Origin: a virus
DNA length: 64,000 nucleotides
IMG/VR virus record: IMGVR_UViG_3300025326_000023
Span: 1-64,000 of that record
Direction: 5' to 3' (one strand)
The notes below the pieces were generated by a model. The model ran no database searches, was not told the DNA's origin, and saw only the letters and a list, made by a program, of their open reading frames with translations. A program made the translations under genes and the position numbers. Shown here one piece after another: positions 22,685 through 30,581 of the stretch (the first letter of the stretch is position 1; the number at the start of each line of letters is the position of its first letter).

Positions 22685-23215
22685 TCAGGCCGCCCGGTTC
22701 TTGGTGAGCGATTCCAGCACCGCCAGCCGGCCGCGCAGTTCGCCGATCTCGCCGAGATGCGCTTCGTGGTTATTGCGCAGTTCGGCGTTGGTGCGGCGGT
22801 ACTCTTCCAGGGCGGCTTTGGCCTGTTCGAGTTCGGCCTGGAGCGCCTTGGCCAGGGCCTTCCAGTTGGTGCGGGTCGCGTCGGCCCCCTCGCTGTCCGG
22901 GGCGGCCAATTCGATCAGGGCCCGGATATTGAAGCGGTATTCCCGCCAGGTCTCCAGTTGGGGGCTATAGCGGTAGGCGCGGAGCATCGCCGGCAGCGAG
23001 GGATCGCCGCCGAAGTGGCTGAATTCCTCCTTTTCCAGCATGTCCAGCAGTTTGCCTTCGCCGCCCAGGCCGTCCACGTACTGGTGGTCCTGGAGGATCT
23101 CGTTGGCCAGCCGCAGCATCTCGTAGATGTTCTGCTGGGTGTTGCGCGACAGTCCTTTGAGCTGCGCGTGTTTCTGGCTGGTGGTGGCGGTTCTGGTCTT
23201 GGTCTTGGTAGACAT
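22685..23215 (-). CDS. Coiled-coil hypothetical protein
   Basis: This 176-residue protein starts MSTKTKTRTATTS after AGGAGGTGTCC. A basic N-terminus with a helix (RNTQQNIYEMLRLANEILQD) is followed by a middle region with aromatic residues and a long C-terminal coiled coil (LQAELEQAKAALEEYRRTNAELRNN). I know no family for it. It stands 58 bp upstream of the zinc-ribbon gene on the same strand, so it could be part of the same transcript as the CRISPR array. A DNA-binding or oligomerising accessory role is possible but unproved. Confidence 0.6.
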   Translation of the reverse strand: MSTKTKTRTATTSQKHAQLKGLSRNTQQNIYEMLRLANEILQDHQYVDGLGGEGKLLDMLEKEEFSHFGGDPSLPAMLRAYRYSPQLETWREYRFNIRALIELAAPDSEGADATRTNWKALAKALQAELEQAKAALEEYRRTNAELRNNHEAHLGEIGELRGRLAVLESLTKNRAA

Positions 23216-23271
23216 GGACACCTCCTGTTGCAAATGGTTTCTACGACAACGATTGTGGTATGTGCTATGTC

Positions 23272-23808
23272 CTATCCGGCCTGCGATCGAACGCCCGAGC
23301 GAAGTCCCTGGGCGTCTAATACGAGCGTTGGCGCCCAGCCGGAACCCATCACAAACGCCTCCGCGTCTTGGCGGCTCCAAGGGTCGCAAGGCAGGCTGCA
23401 ATCCCCTCTGTCCCGCCGTGCCTGGTCCCAGAAATCGCCATACTTGACGAGATAGTCGATCAGTTCCTGCTGTGTGGCAAAGGGGGGCGATACCGGCGTA
23501 CCCTCGGACACCGTTTCATATACCTGCCACCAGGTCGCTTCTCCTTCTTTCCATTGCGGTCGGTGTTCATCAGGGTGGGGCGGGGTGCCGTTCCATCGGC
23601 AAAAGGCCGTGTAGGGCTGATCTTTTGGATACTCGTCCGATCCGTGCTGTGCGATGACCCAATCATGTTCTCCGCCGATCCATTGGGCGTACTCTGCTTG
23701 CCAGTCCGTCCAGGCGTCTTCGCATGAACAATCGAAAAGCGGCAGGTATCGTCCGTCGTGCTTGGGATGTTCCCAATTCGGCGGCACTCGCCGAAGTTTG
23801 CGTCCCAT
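23272..23808 (-). CDS. MGRKLRRVPP-type phage protein
   Basis: This 178-residue protein starts MGRKLRRVPPNWEHPKHDG, preceded by AGGAGGACC. The start phrase 'R+LRRVP..w.hP' is one I recall from many phage proteins of unknown function that also share a C-terminal 'EAFvmgSGWAPtlvld' segment, here residues about 150-170. The middle is rich in Trp, Tyr, Asp and Glu (WKEGEATWWQVYETVSEG). It lies in a run of small minus-strand genes near the holin-like gene. The molecular role is unknown. Confidence 0.65.
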   Translation of the reverse strand: MGRKLRRVPPNWEHPKHDGRYLPLFDCSCEDAWTDWQAEYAQWIGGEHDWVIAQHGSDEYPKDQPYTAFCRWNGTPPHPDEHRPQWKEGEATWWQVYETVSEGTPVSPPFATQQELIDYLVKYGDFWDQARRDRGDCSLPCDPWSRQDAEAFVMGSGWAPTLVLDAQGLRSGVRSQAG

Positions 23809-23816
23809 GGTCCTCC

Positions 23817-23880
23817 TGCTTAGTCCTTCGTCATTCCTTAGACATTGGGATTTCGTCATTCGTCCTTTCTGTCCCCCGAT
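23817..23880. repeat. TTCGTCATT repeat array
   Basis: TTAGTCCTTCGTCATTCCTTAGACATT-type units occupy this junction. On the minus strand they encode the last residues (TNDEIPMSKE) of the small gene at 23831-24040 and continue to just before the ribosome-binding site of the MGRKLRRVPP-type gene. Confidence 0.65.
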
Positions 23881-24040
23881 CCGCGCCCGCCGGGCTTGGC
23901 GATCCTGCGACCCGTATCATCCGCAGGTTTGTGGGTTTCGGCGAGAGGCTCGCGGGGCGCTTTGGGCCTCGCGACTGCTCGCCATCCGGGTTGCGAGCGC
24001 CCGGTTGTCGCAGCGGGCGCGGATCGGGAAACAGGGTCAT
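23831..24040 (-). CDS. Small Pro/Arg-rich protein coupled to holin-like gene
   Basis: This 69-residue frame starts with an ATG that overlaps the stop of the upstream membrane-protein gene (ATGA), a strong sign of translational coupling. It is rich in Pro, Arg and Ser (LFPDPRPLRQPGARNPDGEQSRGPKRPASLSPKP) and has no known domain. The last ten residues are encoded by a repeat array. Its position after a holin-like gene suggests a lysis-module accessory, but this is only positional. Confidence 0.45.
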   Translation of the reverse strand: MTLFPDPRPLRQPGARNPDGEQSRGPKRPASLSPKPTNLRMIRVAGSPSPAGADRGTERTNDEIPMSKE

Positions 24041-24435
24041 TTCGTTCGGTTGATCTGTTTGGCAAATTCTGCCGTTTTCTCCAGTATCACGATCCGGGGC
24101 GCGACGCAGACTTTGACGATATCGCTGATCTTGATCGGCACGACGATGAGCAGTATAAGTGCAGCCGCGAATTGGGCCATGAAGCAACATATTGCGTAGT
24201 CGTTGCCATTGTCCAGAAAGTTCAGCCGCCGCCTGAGATATCTGGCGGCCGCGATGCTTGCCACTGCTACAATCACGGCGAAGGCCACCGCCGCAACGCT
24301 CGACCAGAAGTACCAGGCCAGATACTCCTGGACCACCAGCGGGGCCTGTTCGGACACAAAGCCGGCGGCCGTGCCGGTGGCCGACTCCAGAGAATCCAGG
24401 TACTTGGTCAATCGTGAAAGCAGTTCGTCGTTCAT
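24037..24435 (-). CDS. Holin-like membrane protein
   Basis: The 132-residue protein begins MNDELLSRLTKYLDSLESATG, an amphipathic helix. It then has two membrane segments: LAWYFWSSVAAVAFAVIVAVASIAAA (residues about 46-71) and FMAQFAAALILLIVVPI (about 90-107), with a basic RYLRRRLNF between them. This layout matches phage membrane proteins with an N-terminal 'll.kl......GttA' helix that are often labelled holin-like. No endolysin is recognised next to it, so the lysis role is tentative. ATG 24435 is preferred over an upstream repeat-encoded ATG. Confidence 0.5.
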   Translation of the reverse strand: MNDELLSRLTKYLDSLESATGTAAGFVSEQAPLVVQEYLAWYFWSSVAAVAFAVIVAVASIAAARYLRRRLNFLDNGNDYAICCFMAQFAAALILLIVVPIKISDIVKVCVAPRIVILEKTAEFAKQINRTK

Positions 24436-24439
24436 GGTT

Positions 24440-24495
24440 TTATCCTTCGTCATTCCTTATTAGGCATTCGGCATTGGGATTTCGCGATTTCTTCG
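24440..24495. repeat. TTCGTCATT repeat array
   Basis: Units TCCTTCGTCATTCCTTATTAGGCATTCGGCATT and GGATTTCGCGATTTCTTCGTC lie between the integrase stop and the holin-like gene. An attP core would be expected close to an integrase gene, but this repetitive stretch gives no clear candidate. Confidence 0.6.
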
Positions 24496-25407
24496 TCAGC
24501 CGATCTTCCGGGCCACCTGCCGGGCCCGTTCGCGGTCCTGTTCGGCGTACAGTTCCGTGGTCCTTAGATGCTGGTGCCCCAGCACGCAGCGGGCGGCTTC
24601 GATGCCGAACCGGTGTTCGATTTCGGTGCCAGCGGTATGGCGGAACTGGTGCGGGTGGACGCGGGCGATGCCCAGGCGGGCGCAGGCCCGATAGATCGCG
24701 TTGCGGTAGCTGGTGGGGCTGTAGGGCCAAATCTTCTGGCGGGTGTCCAGCGGCAGGTGGCGCTGGATGATTTCCACGGCCTGCGGCCCCAGCATCACGA
24801 CGCGGCCCCGAGTCCCGTCCTGATCCCGGTAATCGGTCTTATGCTGTCGGAGGTGATATTCCCAGGGCTCGGTGCCGGTGCGCAGGTCGCAGGGCCGCAT
24901 TTGGCACATTTCGCCGCTGCGCATGGCGGAGCAGCATTGCAGCCACACCATGTCGGCCAGCACGGGCTTGAGGCTGGCCAGCAGGGCGGAGACGCTGGCC
25001 GGTTCGGCGGGCATCACATGGCCCTTGCCTTCGCGGCAGCAGCCCGCCCGGCCGCGGGCCAGGGGCGACACGGCGGTCAGGGCCTGCCAGACGGCGACGG
25101 GGGCCAGTTCTTCGGAGACGGCCCAGGCGAAGATGCGCACGAGGCGGCGAACCTGCGCATTGACGTATTGGCGGCACCACGGGCGCGCAGCAGTCCCGCT
25201 AGCCAGCGGCCAGCCGCCTGCCACCATGCTTTCTCGAACCCTCTTAAGGGCACGCGGTCCAAAATCAGCAACGAGGGTCTCGGCGTCCAGGGCAGCGGCC
25301 AGGCACGACGCGAGGCTCTGGCTGTGGACGACTTCCGACGGATTCCGAAGGTAGGTCCGGCGGGCGTAGGCGAGGTACTGGGCGAAGAGTTCATGGATGG
25401 TCAACAT
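24496..25407 (-). CDS. int: Tyrosine recombinase (phage integrase)
   Basis: The 303-residue protein has the catalytic set of tyrosine recombinases: Arg in SAMRSGEM, His-x-x-Arg in HPHQFRHTAGTE, His in LGHQHLRTTELY, and the nucleophilic Tyr in ELYAEQDRERA. The N-terminal part (IHELFAQYLAYARRTYLRN) is the SAM-like core-binding domain. ATG 25407 follows GGAGGCACCC. It would catalyse site-specific integration into, and excision from, the host chromosome, which supports a temperate phage. Its neighbours are small phage genes and a repressor about 2 kb away. Confidence 0.92.
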   Translation of the reverse strand: MLTIHELFAQYLAYARRTYLRNPSEVVHSQSLASCLAAALDAETLVADFGPRALKRVRESMVAGGWPLASGTAARPWCRQYVNAQVRRLVRIFAWAVSEELAPVAVWQALTAVSPLARGRAGCCREGKGHVMPAEPASVSALLASLKPVLADMVWLQCCSAMRSGEMCQMRPCDLRTGTEPWEYHLRQHKTDYRDQDGTRGRVVMLGPQAVEIIQRHLPLDTRQKIWPYSPTSYRNAIYRACARLGIARVHPHQFRHTAGTEIEHRFGIEAARCVLGHQHLRTTELYAEQDRERARQVARKIG

Positions 25408-25451
25408 GGGTGCCTCCGATGTTGCTAGGTGTCAGTCTAAGGCTGGTCCTC

Positions 25452-25718
25452 CTACCGTTCCCTCCCCGGCAGGTTTCCGAACATGTCCTGCAGCACGTCG
25501 GGGAACGTTTCGCTCGCCGTCTGGTGCAGGCTCAGCAGTTCGTCGCTGCGGCCTCGCTCGTAGGCTTTGCGCAGTTCCTTGCGGAAGGCCGGCACGCTCA
25601 TGCGCATGATCGTATGCTCGATAGTCAGGGCGCCGTTGGCCGCCGCCAAGCGACTCCAGTAGTCGTCGAAATCCGGGGCAGCCGGCACGTTGGGGATATC
25701 GGGACTGTCACCAGCCAT
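25452..25718 (-). CDS. Small acidic hypothetical protein
   Basis: The 88-residue protein starts MAGDSPDIPNVPAAPDFDDYW and overlaps the stop of the phosphoribosyltransferase-HAD gene by 11 bp, so it is probably co-translated with it. The body is helical (IMRMSVPAFRKELRKAYERGRSDELLSLHQTA). I know no family for it. An in-frame ATG at 25730 is an alternative start but lies deeper in the upstream gene. Confidence 0.55.
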   Translation of the reverse strand: MAGDSPDIPNVPAAPDFDDYWSRLAAANGALTIEHTIMRMSVPAFRKELRKAYERGRSDELLSLHQTASETFPDVLQDMFGNLPGRER

Positions 25719-26787
25719 AGAACACCTCACCGCTGACGGGGCAGATCACGGTTTTGCCGGAGGCTTGGGCGATGCGTTGCGCCTGGCGCGGGCAGGACTC
25801 GAACATCACGCTGCAGTCGGCCCGGCGGAAGGCTGCGCCCTTGTGCACTGCCGGGTCGTAGAACCGGTCGCGTTCTTGCTTAGTCAGCCACGGTCCGAAG
25901 CGGATGTCCTGCACGTCCACGCCGTAGCGGGCCAGCCAGTCGCGGGTCGGCTGTTCGTAGCGGGTCAGCCGGGCGGTGATGATCAGCGGCACGCGATGGG
26001 GGCGGGGCAGCCAGCGGGGGAGGACGTCCTGGAGCCATTGCCGATACGCCGGCCCGTCGTCGTCGTCTTCGGGCGGGCACTCCTGGCAGATCATGCCGTC
26101 CATATCGAAGGCGCACTTCTCGACCATCTCCGAGCCGAAGCAATGCCACTCGAACCAGTGCGGCATGACCCAGCAGCGGCCTGCCAAGTCGATCTTATGC
26201 CGGGCGGGCGGGTGGACGTAGACGGCGGCGGTCAGCAGGGGATCGAAGCCGTTGCTGCGGCACACGTCCACAGCCCGCTCCATTTCGGCGCCCGTGCAGA
26301 CGGAATCGTCCACGAGCAAGGAGGCGGCGCGCGGGGCCTGGCATCGCTCCAGGCGTTCCAACTCCCGCGCCCGCCGGCCTCCGCCCAAATTGACGACGCA
26401 GTGCTCCATCACGGCGTAGAGCGGCAGGTTGCGCAAGGTGGCGATGGTGGCGGCCACCTGGAGTCCGCTGCGCGGGATGCCGATCACGGCCCCGACGTTG
26501 GCTGGCACCCGGGCGGCCAACTCCAGCGAGTCGGCCAGCAGGTGTTCTCGCGTGACCCAGCGGAGGCGGGGATCGTGCATCTGGGCCGGGTCGGGCGGGT
26601 GCTCGCGCATCCGCCGGGCCTTGGCGCCGGCCTGGAACCCTTGCTGGAAGGCCAGACTCTGACGCTCCCCGCTCGGACTGTCCGGGCAGGTGCCGCGTTG
26701 CGCCCCGTCGGCGGCCGCGCGGAAGCCCCGCTCGAATTCGGCGGCTGCCTGGGCGGGACCGAGGATGGCGGCTGGTGCATTAGACAT
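25708..26787 (-). CDS. Phosphoribosyltransferase-HAD fusion protein, paralogue 1
   Basis: The 359-residue protein joins two enzyme-type domains. Residues about 80-190 form a type I phosphoribosyltransferase domain: AVIGIPRSGLQVAATIA, then the PRPP-binding loop SLLVDDSVCTGAEM. Residues about 215-355 form a HAD-like domain with CAFDMDGMICQE (motif I, DxDG) and a later LIITARLTRYEQPT (motif II-like). The paired chemistry could move a phosphoribosyl group and then remove a phosphate; the substrate is unknown. A paralogue lies at 46072-47385. The start codon lies in a repeat (GACGAATGTCTAATGC). It probably belongs to nucleotide or glycan metabolism of the phage. Confidence 0.75.
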   Translation of the reverse strand: MSNAPAAILGPAQAAAEFERGFRAAADGAQRGTCPDSPSGERQSLAFQQGFQAGAKARRMREHPPDPAQMHDPRLRWVTREHLLADSLELAARVPANVGAVIGIPRSGLQVAATIATLRNLPLYAVMEHCVVNLGGGRRARELERLERCQAPRAASLLVDDSVCTGAEMERAVDVCRSNGFDPLLTAAVYVHPPARHKIDLAGRCWVMPHWFEWHCFGSEMVEKCAFDMDGMICQECPPEDDDDGPAYRQWLQDVLPRWLPRPHRVPLIITARLTRYEQPTRDWLARYGVDVQDIRFGPWLTKQERDRFYDPAVHKGAAFRRADCSVMFESCPRQAQRIAQASGKTVICPVSGEVFYGW

Positions 26788-26814
26788 TCGTCATTCGACC
26801 TTTGTCATTTTAGG

Positions 26815-27195
26815 TCATGGATCCAAGCGGCGGCGTGGTTGGGACCAGCCGGGCTGGACGAAAGCCGGGTCGGGCGGCGACTCGGCGGGCGAGGGCGGCT
26901 CGGGCAAGTTCAGGCTTTCCAGTTCTCGCAGAAACTCCTGATGCCCTTCCTCGGTCAAGTGCGACTCGTACTCGTTGAAGAAATCCTCCTCCCAGCGGAC
27001 CAGGCATTTCTGCATGGGTTTGCCGACCAGGGCCGCGCCCAGGCTGCCGGGCGTGACACGGATTCGCAGCAGGCGGCGGTGGCGGGTATCGCGGACCTCC
27101 ACGTCCACATAGGGCGACTCATGCGCGGGATGCACCGGCTTGATCGTCAGCCGGCCCGTGTACTTCATCTTGCTGCCGAAGTTTTCATTGCTCAT
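26815..27195 (-). CDS. Hypothetical protein, 126 residues
   Basis: The protein has a beta-rich first half (MKYTGRLTIKPVHPAHESPYVDVEVRDTRHRRLLRIRVTPG), an acidic middle (RWEEDFFNEYESHLTEEGHQEF) and a proline-rich tail. I know no family for it. The first residues (MSNENFG) come from an ATGAGCAATGAA repeat array, so the natural start may be the Met at residue 10 instead. It is transcribed with the phosphoribosyltransferase-HAD gene downstream and lies behind the repressor. Confidence 0.55.
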   Translation of the reverse strand: MSNENFGSKMKYTGRLTIKPVHPAHESPYVDVEVRDTRHRRLLRIRVTPGSLGAALVGKPMQKCLVRWEEDFFNEYESHLTEEGHQEFLRELESLNLPEPPSPAESPPDPAFVQPGWSQPRRRLDP

Positions 27196-27235
27196 TTTTC
27201 ATTGCTCATTTCTAATTTCTCATTTGTGCCTTCAT
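27180..27235. repeat. CATTGCTCATTT repeat array
   Basis: TTTTCATTGCTCATTTTTCATTGCTCATTTCTAATTTCTCATTTG-type sequence separates the repressor stop from the next minus-strand gene and supplies the latter's first codons. No other signal is seen. Confidence 0.6.
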
Positions 27236-27477
27236 ACCCGCAGCAGCCAATCGGTGGGCACTTGGAGCACTTTGGCCAGCCGCGCCAGGACGGCCACCGA
27301 CGGCAGCCGTTCGGCGTGCAGGATATAGTGGATCTCGCTGCGGTGCTCGCCTGCCTGGGTGGCTAGTTGGGACGGGCGCAACTTGCGTCGTAGCATGATT
27401 TTCTGTAAATTACTGGCTAGGGCGCCGCGGACCGTCTCGTCACTGGGCAGGCCGGGGATGCCGGGAGGTCGTGTCAT
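27232..27477 (-). CDS. Cro/CI-type helix-turn-helix repressor
   Basis: The 81-residue protein consists almost wholly of an XRE-family helix-turn-helix: ALASNLQKIMLRRKLRPSQLATQAGEHRSEIHYILHAERLPSVAVLARLAKVLQVPTDWLL. It diverges from two small plus-strand genes. This is the usual layout of a phage immunity or early-control region, where the repressor binds operators in the gap at 27478-27585. It has no C-terminal dimerisation or cleavage domain, so it is a Cro-like or short repressor. Confidence 0.8.
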   Translation of the reverse strand: MTRPPGIPGLPSDETVRGALASNLQKIMLRRKLRPSQLATQAGEHRSEIHYILHAERLPSVAVLARLAKVLQVPTDWLLRV

Positions 27478-27498
27478 TGGTCGTTGCTCCGCGATTTG

Positions 27499-27516
27499 CG
27501 TTCATTGTACGGAACG
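27499..27516. promoter_or_regulatory. Operator-like inverted repeat near the repressor
   Basis: CGTTC (27499-27503) and GAACG (27512-27516) form an inverted repeat with an 8-bp centre (ATTGTACG), 22 bp upstream of the repressor start in the divergent gap. It is a plausible binding site for the XRE repressor. A second, perfect 7-bp inverted repeat TTCCGCG/CGCGGAA lies at 27621-27639 inside the divergent small gene. Confidence 0.4.
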
Positions 27517-27585
27517 TCGGGAGCGTGTCAAGAGGGCCTGTCAAGCGGGCCGGGAAAAGAACGGAGGCGAGGAGATGGCGGGACG

Positions 27586-27765
27586 ATGCCGATGGTACCT
27601 GGCAGCGGACACAAGGCAATTTCCGCGAACATCGCGGAATTGATGCGTAGTTGGAAGGAAAAGGGTATGATGGGCAATAGCAAGCCGCGCAGCGCCAAGG
27701 ACGCGCAGAAGATGGCGGCGGCGATCGCTTACGAGCACGCGCGGCGGACCAGCAAGAAGAAGTAG
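27586..27765 (+). CDS. GNSKP-type small phage protein
   Basis: The 59-residue protein reads GHKAISANIAELMRSWKEKG near the start, then MMGNSKPRSAKDAQKMAAAIAYEHARR. The phrase 'G.skPks.kkA.kqAaAIAys.ar' recurs in small proteins of many phages, so the gene is real, but I know no function. ATG 27586 follows GGCGAGGAG; longer frames begin upstream without support. It is divergent from the repressor gene and could be under its control. Confidence 0.7.
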   Translation: MPMVPGSGHKAISANIAELMRSWKEKGMMGNSKPRSAKDAQKMAAAIAYEHARRTSKKK

Positions 27766-27793
27766 AGGGGCCTGCGGGCTCCGGGAGGCAATC

Positions 27794-28018
27794 ATGAGAT
27801 CCACGGCAGAACGGCTGCGCGAGGAGCCGCCGGAGAACCCCTATCGGGCTCCGGCGGAGCTACCCGCGTTGTGGGCGGAGTTGGTGGAGGAGGAGACGGA
27901 GCGGCCGCGTCGCGGTGGCGCGGGGCGAGTGCTGGGCACGCTGGCCCTGTGCATCGCCGCCCTGGTGGTCTACTGGGCGGCCATGTGTGCGCTGGGCGAG
28001 TGGCTGGAGAGTTGGTAG
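27794..28018 (+). CDS. Small membrane protein
   Basis: The 74-residue protein has a polar N-terminal half (RLREEPPENPYRAPAELPALWAELVEEETE) and one membrane-spanning segment (VLGTLALCIAALVVYWAAMCALG), so the N-terminus probably faces the cytoplasm. It follows the GNSKP-type gene by 28 bp, with GGAGG upstream of its start. It ends 3 bp before the convergent polyvalent protein gene, with no terminator between. Candidates are a superinfection-exclusion or lysis-regulating protein; nothing specific supports either. Confidence 0.6.
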   Translation: MRSTAERLREEPPENPYRAPAELPALWAELVEEETERPRRGGAGRVLGTLALCIAALVVYWAAMCALGEWLESW

Positions 28019-28021
28019 GCG

Positions 28022-30385
28022 CTAGAAGCTGCGGCGCAGATTGCGTTGCTTCTGAACCTTCTCGCGATCGGTCCCCCAGAGCCAATCCCAGGGAGTCCGC
28101 GTCACATCAGACACCCGCTGGCGAAATGCTGGGCTCACAATGGACGCTGCGGTTGCGATCGGAGTAGCCAGGGCGCCGCTCAAGATCGCATCGCCGACCG
28201 CCTGTCCCCGTCCGCTCCAGAGCATCATTTCGCGGACTTTATCCTCGGGGATTCCCGCCGCGATCGCTCGCTGGCGCATGTCGTCTGGGGTACCGCCGCT
28301 CTGGGCGACTTCCGCCATGATGCGGTCGTAGCGTTCCTGGTCCGCTTTGCCGCTGGAGGCAGTTCGTTGGCGCGCCGGCGTCGGCGCGCCGCCCGCTGCG
28401 GCGGCGCCCGCCAAGGCCGGAGGCAGGCCGATGCTTTGGCGCCACAGATCGCGATCTTGCAGCTCTAACTCCTCGCGCTCTACGGCCGGCAGCGTGGTGT
28501 CTTTGAGCCTCTCGGCGATCTGGGCCCGCTTCGTTTCCAGGCCCTTTTCCGTCTTGCTTTGCGTGGCATGTTCGCGCAGGATATCGGCCTGGTCTTGCTG
28601 CGGTTTCGCGGTGACTTTAGCCTGTTCGAGGCCGGCGGCGTTAAGGAGTCTGGCCTGCTCGATCGCGTTCGCCCAGCCGCCCTGGGCGATGTCCATCTTC
28701 GTTTTCCGTTCGAGCTGGTCGGAGGCGAACTGTTGTTGTTGGTCCAGGAGTTTCAGGGCGGCCGGGTTGCCCGTCATGATCTGCTGTTGCAGCCAGGCCT
28801 GCTGGTTCTGGGCGGCGCGGGCCTGCTCGGCTTCGAGTTGCTGGCGTTTCATCTGCTGGATGGCTGGGCCGCGCTGCAGGAATTCCTGATTGCGGCGAAG
28901 CTGGACGGCGTTGTAGCGGGCCGCCGCATCGGCTTTGGCGGCGGCCAGCGCGGGTGGATCGGCGTTACCGGGTAGCGCTGGGGGGACGATCTGGCCGGGT
29001 TCCACTCTCATCATGCCGCCGGGGGCCGCTTGGCCGACCATTTGCTGCGGTTGCGGTTGCTGGAAGCCGGGCGCGAGGGCCGGCGGGGGCTTTTGCGACC
29101 AGTAGCCGCGGGAGTCGATCACCACGCGGTCAGGTCTCTCCATCAATTCGATCCCATCCGGGCCTTGTTCAATGGGAAAGCCGACGTTCGTGAGATCCGG
29201 CCGGCGCAAGCTGGCCTGGGTGCCTTGCGCGATGTTGAGGGCTTCTTCCGGGCTCAGGCCGGCGGGTGCGGGGCGGGGGCCGCGGGCGGGTCCGCCGACG
29301 CCCATGATGGGCATTACGCTGGGGCCGGCGGCGCCGCGGTAGACGCCGCCCACGAAGCGGCTGCGCCAGGGGGAGACGGGGCCGATCTCGCCGCCCAGGT
29401 TGCGCCAATTCTGGACCAGGCGGTTCTCGCCCAGCAGCGGTTGGCCGCCGGGGGCGGACAATACCGGCTGTGCGGGCAGGCCGCGGGCCAGGGCCTGGTT
29501 GGTATCGACGGCCACCTGGGTGGCTGCTCGTTCCCGCCAGGACGGCAGCCCGGCGGCACCCGCACCGGCCGCGCGGGGCGGGAACGCGGGCAGGGCGGCA
29601 GGCGCGCCGCCTCCGACCAACGGGCCAGCTTGAGCCGGATTGCGGAAGTTCCAGCGGCCGGGCCGTTGCCGCTCAAGCGGGGCAGCTTGATCTGGATTCA
29701 CAAATTCCCAGTGTGGCATGAGAAAACTCCTTATAGCCCGCCAGGCCGAACGGCTCTGGGGCGGGCGCACCGCAAGCGGATATCCACCCGGTTCGATCCA
29801 CGGCATACGCGAACGCGACCAAAAACCTCGAGGTTGTGGCGGGGGATGGGGGCGTGGACCCTCTCCCGTGGAGACAGCGTCGGTGCCGGTCGGCCAAAAA
29901 GCGACTGGTTGCCGAGGCGTCCGGGACGGAGTCGCGCCCAATGCCTGCAGCGATTCAGTCAGACTCGGCAGTTGATTGTTGGCGGGAGGACGCCGAAGCC
30001 GGCCGATCTGATTGGTCCATTGTGGATTGTCGGCGAGGAGTTTGTCGATATCTGCTCCCTCGAAGACGCCATGCTGTGCGGCTTGTTGGCGGAGCCAATC
30101 CGCGCTGGGACGATAGTCGGGGTTTAGCGGGACGGGTGTATCTGCATCCAATACTCCGTGCCGCTTGGCCGCCTCGATCTCGGCCAAGTGGCCCGCCAGA
30201 GTCGCGCCCAGTTCGCGCGTTGCGACCAGACCAGTAAACGGTCCACCTTGCAGCGCGTGCGTGCCTTCATGAGCCAAGGTCGCGATATTGTAGGCTTTGC
30301 TCTGCGGCAGGATGACCTGCCGTTGCTCGGGAGCATACGAGGCCACCGGCCCCGATACAATCTCTGGGTACTGGCCAGCAAACAT
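28022..30385 (-). CDS. Large polyvalent-type virion protein with HExxH motif
   Basis: This is a continuous 787-codon frame. The N-terminal part carries IATLAHEGTHALQGG (residues about 35-50), an HExxH zinc-peptidase signature of the kind found in domains of large polyvalent phage proteins. A Pro-rich segment (STGEGPRPHPPPQPRGF) resembles YTGEGPRPVPPSQFFGF in the neighbouring gene. An excellent ribosome-binding site (AAGGAG, 9 nt before ATG 29719, MPHWEFVNPD) suggests a second product of 566 residues, rich in Gln, Ala and coiled coil (QMKRQQLEAEQARAAQNQQAWLQQQ). So two genes may be fused here, or one gene may have an internal start. The upstream end is also odd: see 30386-30578. Confidence 0.6.
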   Translation of the reverse strand: MFAGQYPEIVSGPVASYAPEQRQVILPQSKAYNIATLAHEGTHALQGGPFTGLVATRELGATLAGHLAEIEAAKRHGVLDADTPVPLNPDYRPSADWLRQQAAQHGVFEGADIDKLLADNPQWTNQIGRLRRPPANNQLPSLTESLQALGATPSRTPRQPVAFWPTGTDAVSTGEGPRPHPPPQPRGFWSRSRMPWIEPGGYPLAVRPPQSRSAWRAIRSFLMPHWEFVNPDQAAPLERQRPGRWNFRNPAQAGPLVGGGAPAALPAFPPRAAGAGAAGLPSWRERAATQVAVDTNQALARGLPAQPVLSAPGGQPLLGENRLVQNWRNLGGEIGPVSPWRSRFVGGVYRGAAGPSVMPIMGVGGPARGPRPAPAGLSPEEALNIAQGTQASLRRPDLTNVGFPIEQGPDGIELMERPDRVVIDSRGYWSQKPPPALAPGFQQPQPQQMVGQAAPGGMMRVEPGQIVPPALPGNADPPALAAAKADAAARYNAVQLRRNQEFLQRGPAIQQMKRQQLEAEQARAAQNQQAWLQQQIMTGNPAALKLLDQQQQFASDQLERKTKMDIAQGGWANAIEQARLLNAAGLEQAKVTAKPQQDQADILREHATQSKTEKGLETKRAQIAERLKDTTLPAVEREELELQDRDLWRQSIGLPPALAGAAAAGGAPTPARQRTASSGKADQERYDRIMAEVAQSGGTPDDMRQRAIAAGIPEDKVREMMLWSGRGQAVGDAILSGALATPIATAASIVSPAFRQRVSDVTRTPWDWLWGTDREKVQKQRNLRRSF

Positions 30386-30578
30386 GGATCGCAGAATGTC
30401 GGCTTTGTGGCGGGCCAGGTGGCAATCGGGAGCTGGCCTTGCGCATCATCTCACGCGGTCGAGCGTCAGGATCTAACTGTAGGTACAGCCAATCATTGGC
30501 GCGGTCGGGGTCGACCAGCCGATTGTGTAGCTGGACGAGAGAGGTATGCCGAGCGCCGTATGGGAATTGGCTTGGCAC
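30386..30578 (-). pseudogene. Probable N-terminal piece of the HExxH protein in another frame
   Basis: The frame starting MPSQFPYGARHTSLVQLHNRLVDPDRANDWLYLQLDPDARPREMM begins 4 bp after the upstream gene and looks coding. After about residue 45 it turns into atypical sequence, while the frame of the HExxH protein opens at 30445 and reads HLARHKADILRSMFAGQYPEIV. One frameshift within 30386-30450 would join the two into a normal domain. It may be a sequencing error, a true mutation or a programmed shift; ATGATG lies at the junction. Confidence 0.5.
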
Positions 30579-30581
30579 TCG

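Noticed and set aside
24440-24495. attP core next to the integrase
   Set aside because: The stretch is made of dispersed repeat units present at many other junctions, so no unique attachment core can be named.
20211-24496. cas1, cas2 or other cas genes near the array
   Set aside because: All frames between the virion gene and the integrase were read. None shows Cas1, Cas2, Cas4 or transposase motifs, so no adaptation module is claimed.
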